Source: Oppiella nova
Taxonomy: Eukaryota; Arthropoda; Arachnida; Sarcoptiformes; Oppiidae
Direction of reading: 5' to 3'
Assembly (NCBI GenBank): GCA_905397405.1
Contig: CAJPVJ010000075.1
Location: forward strand, 1-43,033
Length of the DNA stretch: 43,033 nt
Both the position numbers and the translations under genes were made by a program. Below are positions 1 through 10,284 of the stretch, piece after piece (the stretch's first letter is position 1; each line of letters begins with the position of its first letter). The notes beneath the pieces were generated by a model. The model was not told the DNA's origin, did not search any database, and saw nothing but the letters and a program-made list of their open reading frames with translations.

Positions 1-615
1 TGCTCACTATATATAGACAATACACTATGAATTGAATGCAATTGTAATTAAATGTAATTTTAATTGAAATCAATTCAAAATCCGTTCAAATGAGTGATGA
101 AATCAAAAACAAGTCAATGAATGAAATATTTTCAAAAATGTCTATTGGGTTCAGTGTAATAGAGGTGTTCACTGATGGCATGCAATTAGGGTTTTACAAA
201 TGAAATGGACCAATATGTCCGTCCAAAAAGTTTTAAATTTTTATTCTACAGTACACATCAACTTAGTTATGTTATCGAAGAGATTAGTTTAACATAAATT
301 ATAATTAATGAAATAAAATTAATGAAACGTTGAAAACTGGACGGAAGGACAGGTTTGCAATATGTACTGTCAATATGACATATGTCATGACATGTCATAC
401 TTGTCGAGTAAGCCACAGACGCGTGTAGAACGCTATATGCAATTCAATATGTGTTTGCATTGCTTTCAATGCATTCACACACCTCTACACTACACCTCTA
501 CACTGAGTGAATATATGACCAAAAAGGACACAATTTGTGACTGAATTTGCATTTCAAATGAAGTTCTTTGCGGCAAACGATTGATTTGGTGTCCAATTGA
601 GTGACAGTTCACATC
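1..615. other. AT-rich intergenic region upstream of the BOD1-like gene
   Basis: No coding signal is visible. The only open stretch (362-544, +) has no recognisable domain and its composition looks random. The 3' part (about 545-615) is the likely promoter/5' UTR of the gene starting at 616. Confidence 0.6.
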
Positions 616-2613
616 ATGTCTCAGTCGAGTCACTCGTCTCAGAGCTCGAGCTCCGACTCACAGCTAATCAAAGCAATCGTCGAAAGTCTGAAATCTCGAG
701 GAATTTTCGATGAATTCAGACGCGAATGCCTTTCGGACGCAGACACTAAGGTATGACCACCTGATCCATGACTACCTGATCCATGACTACCACATACTCA
801 CCACATGTCCATCACAGCCATCCTTCCCGAATCTGTTGCAGAGAGTGGAGGGCTATGTCTCGAAGTTCTTGAGTCAACAGAAGTGGAGTGAAAACATCAA
901 TAAAAACCAATTGAGAGAAAGACTTCGCAAACAAATCAATGAGTAATTGTTGTCTAACTTTGATCCCATTGTCTCACTAATGGTCTAACTGTCAGGTCAT
1001 TGATGTTGAAGTACGGAATCGAGCATTTGGTGGAACAGGTCGTCACCTTTAAGATCAATTCACTGTTTTGGCCACAAATTGAAGACGTCGTCAAACAGTT
1101 TCTGGGGATCCAAGAGATGCCGACCACTGCTGTCGCCGCCCCTAACCCTGCGATGCAAAGCACCAAAAGTGTGTCCAAATCGAGCTCAAGAAGTAGTTTG
1201 AAAAGTGAGGAGAATATTGAGTTGAAAGTTAAGATCAAAGACGAACCCATGGATCTGAAAATGAGTGACGATTCCTCTCAACCAATGGACATCGAAACCG
1301 ATTCCAACTCTTCGGTTGGAAAGACGGAACAAATGACTAAATTAGAGAATGAGAGCAATTCAGACAACGGTTACGTCGATTGGCCGACCCCTCCAAAGCC
1401 TGAAATGCTTACTCCAGAGCGACCGCCCATAGACTCCATAGACTCTACTAAATCCAGTGATCACTCGAAGGGTATCCATAAAAGTGAAGACAATGTGTTT
1501 CACGAAGGAATCAAAGAAAACGAGACTTTCTTAGTAACTAATATTAAGAGTGAAGTGACTTTTGCTGACAAAAGTGAAAGCATTAGTGAAACAAATGCTG
1601 TGAATATGAGTGCAAAGGATAGCTTGCAGTCAGAGAAAGACAAACCGACTGAAGAGTCGAACCTCTCAGACGTGAGTTCTGTTCATACGAGCGATTTGTC
1701 TGATTTTGATGACGAGATCTCTTTAGACGATTCCAATGATGAGAGTAAAGACAATAAGAAAAATAAGATTAGTTTAAAAGTTGTCAAAAAGATAACGGAA
1801 GTGCTATCCAACGAACAGATCAGTGACCGAAACATATGTCCAAAACCTTCACAACAGACACTATCCGACGAACAAAACATTGAAACAAATGTCAAATGCG
1901 AGTCAAAGAGAATCCGCAAAATTAATCCAAAGTATTCTTCCGAAGAATTTTCATCGATTTTTACAGAAAAGGATCGTCTGATTGCCGGCACTTCCAGAGA
2001 AGAATGGGACGAATCCAATGAAAACAGAATTTTGAAAACTGAAACAGAAATCACTCAAAGGATGAGTTCCAGAAGGAGAAGACAGTATTCAGAAAGTGAT
2101 GGCAAAGAGTCTAATGATATGAGTCTTCGTAGCTCTAAAATAGTCAAAAGACAAGAGGACTTACCCCTAGACTCGAGATCATCTTCAAGGGGTTCTATCG
2201 AGAGTTCTTTGTCAATTCAGAAAGTGATGGCAAAGAGTCTAATGATATGAGTCTTCGTAGCTCTAAAATAGTCAAAAGACAAGAGGACTTACCCCTAGAC
2301 TCGAGATCATCTTCAAGGGGTTCTATCGAGAGTTGTTTGTCTGAAACAACTCAAGACTCGACACAATCACAGAATAGACCCAAAAGGAAACTAAGCAAAG
2401 ATAGGTTGGACTCTATTTTCAATTGAAACGTACGGATAGTTGTCATTACATTTGATTTGTTCCTAAATTACCAGAAATGAGTGTCAATCCAAGCGTTACG
2501 AGGCCTCAGATCTCTATAAACCGCGACGTTTTGTCTCATCGCGAAGAAGAGGTCAGACGACACCCGATTCGCAAGCGAATGAAGATTTTATTATTCATGA
2601 TTTGTCCAAATAA
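616..2613 (+). CDS. BOD1/BOD1L-like protein (COMPASS Shg1 domain), frame broken by a tandem duplication
   Basis: Exons: 616-750, 818-942, 996-2404, 2475-2613, with GT-AG introns of 67, 53 and 70 nt. Residues ~15-115 form the Shg1/BOD1 domain, with recognisable stretches such as IVESLKSRGIFDEFRRECL and the NKNQLRERLR block shared with human BOD1. Known BOD1-family roles are chromosome biorientation (PP2A-B56 control) and, for BOD1L/Shg1, SETD1/COMPASS association and fork protection, so the product is probably nuclear. The rest is a long Ser/Glu/Lys-rich disordered tail. Its KIKDEPMD segment resembles a sumoylation motif. An exact 128-bp tandem duplication (2087-2214 and 2215-2342) shifts the frame and gives an early stop at 2248-2250. 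Removing one copy gives a phase-consistent 559-residue protein ending in the last exon at 2611-2613. The break is either a real variant, giving a truncated 418-ish residue tail, or an assembly error. The family call is firm; whether it is BOD1 or BOD1L is not. Confidence 0.85.
2087..2342 (+). repeat. 128-bp exact tandem duplication inside the BOD1L-like coding exon
   Basis: The unit beginning attcagaaagtgatggcaaa at 2087 recurs at 2215. About 120 bp are identical, and the copies diverge only near the end (gagagttc versus gagagttg). The unit length is 128, not a multiple of 3, so the second copy is read in another frame and the ORF stops at 2250. No AG|GT sits inside the unit, so a simple intron removing exactly one copy is not apparent. 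Confidence 0.95.
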
Positions 2614-2716
2614 TGAGATTTCAGTGTATATTACATAAAAAGTAAATATTTTAAAATGAGTCAAACGTATTGAATACTGTAGTAAAATATATAGTAATTC
2701 AGTAAAGAGCGCATCA

Positions 2717-4614
2717 TTAGGTCTCTTCAGGCACTAAAGTGATGGACAGTTTCATGTCTGTCCACTCAAACGTTTTCGGCAGATCCGTCTGCAAATGAGT
2801 GCAAGTTATGTATTAAGATATAGAAATGGATTCAATGAATATTGCATTTTAAATACCATATCGTTTTGGGACAACTCATCCAAATCTAATAACATGCGAT
2901 CGATATAGTCATTAGGAATGAGCACTTGAAGCCATGGCCCGCGGATAGCATATCTTTGGCTCAATGAGACGAAAGATCCCGAAACCGATGGCGTCACCAA
3001 AGTTATGGCTAAGTCCCCAACTATGCTCTTAAACGTGAAATGTCTGTCGTGTTTGAGTCGACCCCTGTATTTAAAAGTCATAATATACGAGTAATTAATT
3101 TCAAATGACAATTATAACAGCAACCGGTTGTCCAGTACTTCTTATAGTGTTATACTGACCGCAAGGCTAATGGCAACAGAAGTCCGGCCTCTAAATTGAA
3201 CCTTAAGTTTAATCGTTTAAGATATTGGGTTTGAATGAGTTCTCCCGGCTCTGGAGCACCCGTTTCACTGGCGAAAGACATTCTCGAATTGCATTGATTT
3301 TGCTGGTCGTGGGAGACAGACATCGCAGAACTGCAACTGTTTCTGCTTTGAGGGTATTTGTGAGCCGCGGAAGACATACCGTTCCGTTTGTTGTGTTCGC
3401 CATTCATGATCTTCTCATTATTCTCATTATTAGAGTCCGAGTCGTTGTCTTCGTTGTCGGGTTCACTGCTATGTTTGTCATCACTGGAGACCGAGTCCTG
3501 ACTCCAATCACATCTCGCGCTAACTCCACTCAAATTGGAGCCCTGAGTGGCGATGCCGTCGTCGACCGCCTCTTGGAGTTCGGGCTCGAGTTCGAAGATT
3601 GTCTCTCCTCTTCGCATGTCTGTCACTAACCACTGCCCGCCCGCACCGGCAACCGATCGCATTAAGTCTATAACTCCCGGTCCGTTCCACTGCTGAGCGG
3701 CCTGTAGTTCCTCTAAACAGACGCCTACTATTTGGATGAAAGTGACGGAACCGAAGGGAGTGACAGTCTGTGGCAACTGTGGGTCTTCTGTCATAAGCAT
3801 GTGTTGTATTCGGGACTCACTGTTGTCGAGAGGGCAGTGCCACTAAAGTTACGGTAATAGTAATAACTGTGACAATCACCATATTTGACCAGTGTAGTTT
3901 TAATTGGGCTAAAAAGTTTACTAAAAGGGGTACTAAAAGGGGTACTAAATACTTATATAACTAAAACAAATACCGACCGACACGTGATCCCCGCCGCACA
4001 ACAGGTTGTCCGACTGGAAGACATACTTCGCGAGCGCCTGCATCACCGCCGCCGGCCATGTCGGAGGACTCATCTCTTCGGGTTCGCGCTTCAGACGGAA
4101 CGTCAACTCAAAGCCAAAACCACTCGGAGTTTGAGATCCAGTTATTCTTCAAACAAAACAAAATGTGTTACAAATACACAGCACTTGAAGACACTAATCA
4201 ATGGCTCACTCGTGAACCCTTCCATCGCCGTGAAGATCACTCAACCCAAAGCTAATGTAATGCCAATGCGGGGGCACATTGAGAGCCGGGTCACCCGAGT
4301 TGGCATACATCGAGATGTAGTCCAGAGGGTCGGGTCCGCCCAACCTGTCGGTGCAATCATTGGGTAAGTGATGGTCCAAGTGTTCATTAGTGTCATATGA
4401 ATGGATATGTTTACCAATACTTAAGAACAGCTGTCACTTGCAATGGATTGGTTTGATTGGGATATACCCTCAAACAGGTCTCATACAGTGACTGTAGTCC
4501 GGGTGATATGAGTGATGGAAGTGCTTGCGATGGCATTGTGTTGTTCACTAAACCAGTTATGCCTCCACTCGAGCCATAAGTTGTGCCGAAGTACTGGTCT
4601 CTCGACTCTTGCAT
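2717..4614 (-). CDS. SUFU: Suppressor of fused homologue (Hedgehog pathway inhibitor)
   Basis: Exons on the minus strand: 4614-4415, 4344-4210, 4146-3978, 3842-3160, 3064-2857, 2788-2717, giving 488 residues (human SUFU 484). Recognisable conserved blocks include YPNQTNPLQVTAVLKYW, LGGPDPLDYISMYANSGDP, PHWHYISFGLSDL, GFGFELTFRLKRE, the PPTWPAAVMQALAKYVFQS block, QIVGVCLEELQAAQQWNG, VTDMRRGETIFE and GDLAITLVTP. SUFU binds Gli/Ci transcription factors through its N and C lobes and holds them in the cytoplasm or represses them in the nucleus. The internal disordered insert (about residues 290-370, in the large exon) is unusually rich in Asp, Asn, Ser and Glu compared with vertebrates; the flanking lobes are well conserved. 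The first Met (4614) lies in frame just upstream of the conserved N-terminus. The gene is convergent with the BOD1-like gene, 103 bp between stops. Confidence 0.97.
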
Positions 4615-5445
4615 TTGCGCTCAAATAGTCTTCAAGCGATTCATTCAAATGTAGTCCAAGAAGTGGAAGAAGTGATGAGATAATGATTGCAAGAAGTGAT
4701 GAGACAATGAATGCATGGGTTGTCCACTGATAGTCCACTCACTCATCACTGCATTCTCACAAATGTTTATGTTTTTTGTTATTTGGTTGCAAATGAATGC
4801 AAACATAAATGACTCGCCAATTGGCATATCATGTATGACACGATTACTGTGTCTGGAAGTGCTGTTAAATTGAAATGATGACACAATTGCATTGAGATAT
4901 CTGTACAGATAATGAGGATGTGCTCATGTGATCCATATATGACAGCTCGTGACTGGTGTGGATGTGTTTGTGGTGAGAGTTTGTGTGTATTTATGGACAT
5001 CACTAGTGGACAGAGTTTGGGCGAAAGCACACGAATTGAATGCATTGAGGGGTTGTTTGCAGTGTTTGTATGGTTTGTGTTGTTATCATAATAACTGTTT
5101 CTAACCTAACATACAATCAAATGAAATGATTGTTTTCAAATGTATTGTCCACTCAGTAGTTACACAACAGTTAATCACATTTTAGTACTGATTTTGCTTT
5201 CAATGGTTTAACTATTGTTTTGCGCCAAACACTGTAATCATCATTAATTGCAAATATATTTCCATTCAATTCATACATAATTTGATTTTCAATTCAATTT
5301 GTAATAACATTGCTTTGCATTGACGTGAAGTGCCTTTAAGTGCATTCAATTGGTTTACTAATTGTATTACTACTGTATTGCAAATTATATCCAATTTAAT
5401 GATATCTTATTGCTATTTGGGTTGAGATCACAAACCATTGAAGAC
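4615..5445. other. Divergent promoter region between SUFU and XPO7
   Basis: 831 bp between the two start codons. Short ORFs here show no family resemblance and look random. The stretch is rich in short GATGA/ATTGAATG-like words but I see no defined element. It presumably carries both 5' UTRs and promoters. Confidence 0.55.
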
Positions 5446-8400
5446 ATGTCTGAAGAGCTGGTAATTGCATTTGAATCACTTGTTCGTCAATACTGTGGTA
5501 CTGATGATCGATATGTGTTATGTCTAGGAGTTGGCACAACTGGAACTGCTGTGCAAACAGTTGTACTCATCGACGGACTCGAGTGAGCGGACCAAAGCGG
5601 AGACCACACTGTCCTTGCTCACTCAATCGCCATCGTGTCTCAACAAATGCCAGTTACTGCTCGAGAGGGGAGACGTACGGCACCACCACTCCAACACATC
5701 CACCACTTACCTAACACTCTGTCTCTTACTCTTGCAGTCCTCTTACGCGCAACTGTTGGCCGCAACCACTCTCACCAAACTCGTGACCAGAAATCCCAAT
5801 ATATTATCACTTCAGCAGCGGTTAGATATCAGGAATTATATCCTAAACTATTTGGCTTCGCGTCCAAAGTTAGCGCCGTTTGTAACCCAAGCGTTGGTCC
5901 AACTGTTCGCTCGCATCACAAAACTCGGATGGTTTGAGTCCGACAAAGAGGAGTTTGTCTTCAGGAATGTCATCCCACAAGTCAGACCTTTCCTTCAGGT
6001 CCGCACACTCTCACAGTTATTCATTGATTGCTTTACACTGTTGTCTAACAATTACTTGATGATGATTAGGGAAATGTTGATTACTGTATAGTTGGTGTCC
6101 AACTATTATCTCAACTGACGTGTGAAATAAAGTAAGTCTTATTGTGTTATTTGTGAATTGTTTGAATGACTGTCTTTTGATGGCATAATCAGTCAAATCA
6201 GTGGTTCGGATGCGAGCCGTTCGATAACAAAGCAACGAAAGATCGCCTCTTCCTTCAGAGACAACCACTTATACGAAACGTTTCAATTGGCGCACGACTT
6301 GCTGAGACGGGCCCTCCAGAGCTGGAAAAGCACTAAATTCATTGATGAGACCCAACAGACTTTGGTCAGCAATCTTCTACGGCTTGCTCTCAATTGCTTA
6401 TCCTTTGACTTCATCGGCACCTCTCCGGACGAGTCTTCAGATGACTTGTCGTGTAAGTGATTATCTACTAATGTGTCATCTCTTGAAACATACGGTAAAT
6501 GAATTGAATTGTGGAACAGGTGTGCAAATACCTACGAGTTGGAGACCGGCTTTCCTTGACTTTAATACTCTGCAGCTCTTCTTTGATCTCTTCCATTGTT
6601 TGCCTCAATCATTGGCGCCGATTGTAAGCAATGTTTTTAGTGGTTACCAGTATTTGCTAACTTTGATTATACTGTGAATGTCAGGCGCTGTCGTGTTTGG
6701 TTCAGTTCGCATCCGTTCGCCGGTCTCTTTTCAATAACACAGAAAGAGCCAAATTTCTTATGCAACTCGTGTCGGGCGTCCGGTATATCTTAGAAAACCC
6801 TTCCGGTCTGTCAGACCCCGGCTGTTACCATGAGTTCTGTCGGCTGTTGGCTCGTCTCAAGTCAAACTATCAATTGAGTGAATTAGTCAAAGTAGACGGA
6901 TATCCAGAAACTATAGCTTTAATCACCAAATTCACGGTCACCAGTCTCCAGGTATGTCTCATATGTCTTATTGTTTTATCATTTCAATAACCGTTCAATA
7001 CTTGAATCTTTATCGACTGCCAGATGTGGCAATTCGCCCCCAACTCTATCCACTATTTGTTGAGTTTATGGCAACGAATGGTTGCATCCGTTCCTTACGT
7101 TAAGGCTTCTGAACCACATTTACTCGAGACGTATACTCCAGAAGTGACCCGCGCTTACATCACATCCCGATTGGAATCCGTTAGTGATGTGGTTAGGAAT
7201 GGATTGGAGGACCCGTTTGATGACATAGGGATGGTTCAGCAGCAGTTGGACCAACTGTCCACTATAGCCCGGTGTGAATATGAGAAGACCTGCTCTCTGA
7301 TAGTGCAACTGTTCGACCAGTCGGCCCAATCATATCAGGAACTGTTGCAGACATCAGCCCTTTCGCAGATGGATGTGGCCATACAAGAGGGTCGCCTCAC
7401 TTGGTTGGTCTATATTATAGGCGCTGCCATTGGGGGCAGAATATTCCTCAACAGTACTGATGAACACGACGCCATGGATGGAGAGCTGGCCTTTCGTGTA
7501 CTACAACTCATGAATTTCACTGACGCCAGACTCGCACAGGTAGTCATTGTTTGAATTGAAAATTTTCGAATAGTTTCAAATAATTTTGTTACTTATTTAA
7601 AGGGTGGTTCCTGTAAGAGACTGGAACTGGCGATGCTTTCATTCTTCGAACAGTTCCGTAAGATATATGTTGGCGATCAGGTCCAGAAGACATCGAAGGT
7701 CTACAGACGACTGTCCGAAGTTTTAGGGCTCACTGAAGAGACTATGGTTTTAAGTGTTTTCGTTAGAAAAATGTATTTATTTATTGGTTATATTCATGTG
7801 ATTTAAAGTCTAATAAATACTTTGTTGTTATTGTCTCATAGAATAACAAACTTAAAGTATTGGGGAAACAGTGATCTAATAGTGACGAAAACCCTGCAAA
7901 TACTCAATGATTTATCTGTTGGTTATAGTAGTGTCAGAAAACTTGTCAAACTAGAAGAGGTTCAGTTCATTCTCAACAACCATACCGTATGTATTGACCA
8001 TTGTTTCCCGGAATAATTAATTGATTTCATTGCTGTCTGTCCCCTTCAGAGTGAACACTTCCCCTTTTTAGGCAGTTCTGCACAAATCAATGATATGCGC
8101 TGTCGATCAACACTTTACACGTCTTTGGGTCGACTTCTTATGATAGATCTCGGAGAAGACGAGGAAAAGTTTCTCAATTTTATCAACAGTTTGACCGGTA
8201 ATACAACACGAGTCCAATGACACCGATAATTAAATATTTAATTATTATATTGATTTTGATTTAAAGTCGCTTTCGATGCGTTGGCATTGCTTTTGAAGTC
8301 TAACTCAATATTTAATGTGGACGAAGCAAAGGTTGCAATTGAATTGATTTGAATTGCAAACATTTATTGAATTTTTAAAAATTGATTTATACTATAGAAA

Positions 8401-9829
8401 GGACTGATAGGTTTGGCCCGAGATCTTAGAGGTCTAGCGTTTGCCTTCAATACTAAGACTAGTTTTATGATGTTATTCGAGTGGATGTAAGCATTGAATA
8501 CATTTAATCTTTTTATAGTAAGTGATTACAAGTGAATTAAGTGTATAATTGTATGCATTAGATATCCGGCGTACACTCCAATACTTCATACGGCTATCGA
8601 GCTCTGGTATCACGACCCGCATGTGACGACACCAGTCCTTAAATTAATGGCTGAATTGGTTCAAAACCGGTCTCAAAGACTTCAGTTTGATGTCTCGTCT
8701 CCGAACGGAATACTACTGTTCCGCGAGACGAGTCGAATGGTTGTCAATTACGGCACTCGTATTCTCACTCTCGGGGATATACCCAAAGACCAGATCTATC
8801 CATTGAAATATCCTTTTCATAATTATTTAGTTATTTATTTTGTTTTCTGAATAATCCGTTAATGTCCTTAACTCCTAACTTTACGCTCAAAGGGATATCG
8901 ATATGTTTTTCAATGCTTAAGTCAGCCCTATGTGGAGGTTATGTAAACTTTGGTGTCTTTCACTTGTATGGCGACACAGCACTGGACGACGCGCTCAACA
9001 CTTTCATTAACTTATTGTTATCAATACCTCAAACAGATTTATTGGTAATAGTGATGACCTGTTTGTGCATTCAATGAATTGCTGTAATATATGATTGTCT
9101 CGACAGAATTACCCGAAACTGAGTCAAACCTATTACGTGCTGTTGGAGTGCTTAGCACAGGACCACATGAACTTTTTGGCCAATTTAGAGCCCAATGTCT
9201 TTCTATACATCCTGTCCTCCATCTCGGAAGGCCTCAACGCATTGGACACAATGGTGTGCACCGGTTGTTGCGCAACACTCGACCATATCGTGACGTATTT
9301 GTTTAAATGGTTGTCAAAGACGACCAAAAAGCCGACGCAAACGGGTTTAGTTCGCGAGAATGAGACGTGTCTTAAAGTACTGGAACTGCAGCCGGAAATA
9401 CTTCAGCAAATGCTGTCAACCATTTTGAATATAATTATGTTCGAGGACTGTAGGAACCAGTGGTCTATGAGTCGACCCCTTTTAGGGCTCATTCTGCTGA
9501 ATGAGGAGTATTTCAATCAACTGAGACAAAGCATTATAAGCCAACAGCCCTCTGATAAGCAGTCATCGATGGCTCAATGGTTCGACAATCTCATGGAAGG
9601 CATCGAACGCAGTCTACTTACCAAAAATCGCGACCGGTTTGTACCCACGCATAGCACCCACACCTAACCCATGAGTCTAATGACTGCCATTGTGTTTGAC
9701 AACAGGTTTACACAGAATCTGTCGGTATTTCGTCGCGATATAAACGACTCGCTGAAAGGGCCGGCTTTGGGCAACTCGTGCGGTGGCGCACAGACTATTG
9801 CCGCCTCACAGGACAATATGATGAGTTGA
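5446..9829 (+). CDS. XPO7: Exportin-7 (RanBP16), nuclear transport receptor
   Basis: Seventeen coding exons: 5446-5460, 5528-5674, 5738-5998, 6070-6131, 6193-6452, 6520-6623, 6685-6951, 7024-7539, 7603-7772, 7842-7986, 8050-8197, 8267-8331, 8398-8486, 8562-8807, 8885-9044, 9107-9636, 9706-9829. The product is about 1102 residues (human 1087). Near-identical blocks include [122 protein letters not shown] and [11 protein letters not shown]. It is a HEAT-repeat importin-beta family karyopherin that exports or imports cargo with RanGTP. The first coding exon is only 15 nt (MSEEL); the frame upstream of 5528 is closed by TAG, which forces this splice. Intron 14 is a U12-type AT-AC intron (separate entry); all others are GT-AG. 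Confidence 0.97.
8808..8884 (+). other. U12-type (minor spliceosome) AT-AC intron in XPO7
   Basis: A 77-nt intron starts ATATCCTTTT (8808) and ends in AC (8883-8884), with TCCTTAAC at 8865-8872 about 13 nt before the acceptor. These match the three U12 consensus elements. Splicing there gives [11 protein letters not shown], the uninterrupted conserved exportin-7 sequence in phase 2. No GT-AG pair restores the conserved Lys-Leu-Lys-Gly. Confidence 0.93.
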
Positions 9830-10284
9830 GACCATTGAGCCAATGCTCACCAATCACTTGTAAATTATTTATTTTTGTATCTCTTCGAAAAATGTATTTG
9901 TTTTTAAAAAAGTAGAATAAAATTAAATTCTTAAATAATTTTACATTTTCACTGAAAATGATTTTTATTAAAACAATTGTAATATAGTTTACATTCAAAT
10001 GGACTATTGATTTGACAGACAATATATATATAAGAAAAATGAGATGCAATTCGAGTGTTTGGTTTGTGTTGAGTTAATAATTACTTAAATAATTCTTGGA
10101 ATGATTCTCAATACAAGTGATGAACGAGTCTATAATTTTTCTAAACATTCAAATTAATTGAAAAAATACAAAAGGATTAAAATTAATCTGGCTAAAAATT
10201 ATAAAATAAACTGTTTTCACAATCTTATCAATGATTAATATATAATTAATTATCAATTGAAAGCAATATATTAGGAGTGAGTGG
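9830..10284. other. Convergent 3' intergenic region, XPO7 / Slimb
   Basis: 455 bp of very AT-rich sequence between two stop codons. It contains the XPO7 poly(A) hexamer at 9916. On the minus strand, TTTATT at about 9964 offers a possible AATAAA for the opposite gene. No gene is seen. Confidence 0.6.
9916..9921 (+). terminator. Poly(A) signal AATAAA for XPO7
   Basis: Canonical AATAAA 87 nt after the XPO7 stop codon, followed by U-rich sequence. Confidence 0.6.

Noticed and set aside
3225-3629. 134-residue plus-strand ORF opposite SUFU
   Set aside because: Val/Arg-rich mirror of the SUFU Asp/Asn/Ser codons. No family resemblance; antisense shadow.
8808-8904. A GT-AG intron in XPO7 exon 14/15 using the AG of ctcaaag
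   Set aside because: No GT donor gives the conserved Leu-Lys-Leu-Lys-Gly in frame. AT-AC sites do so exactly.
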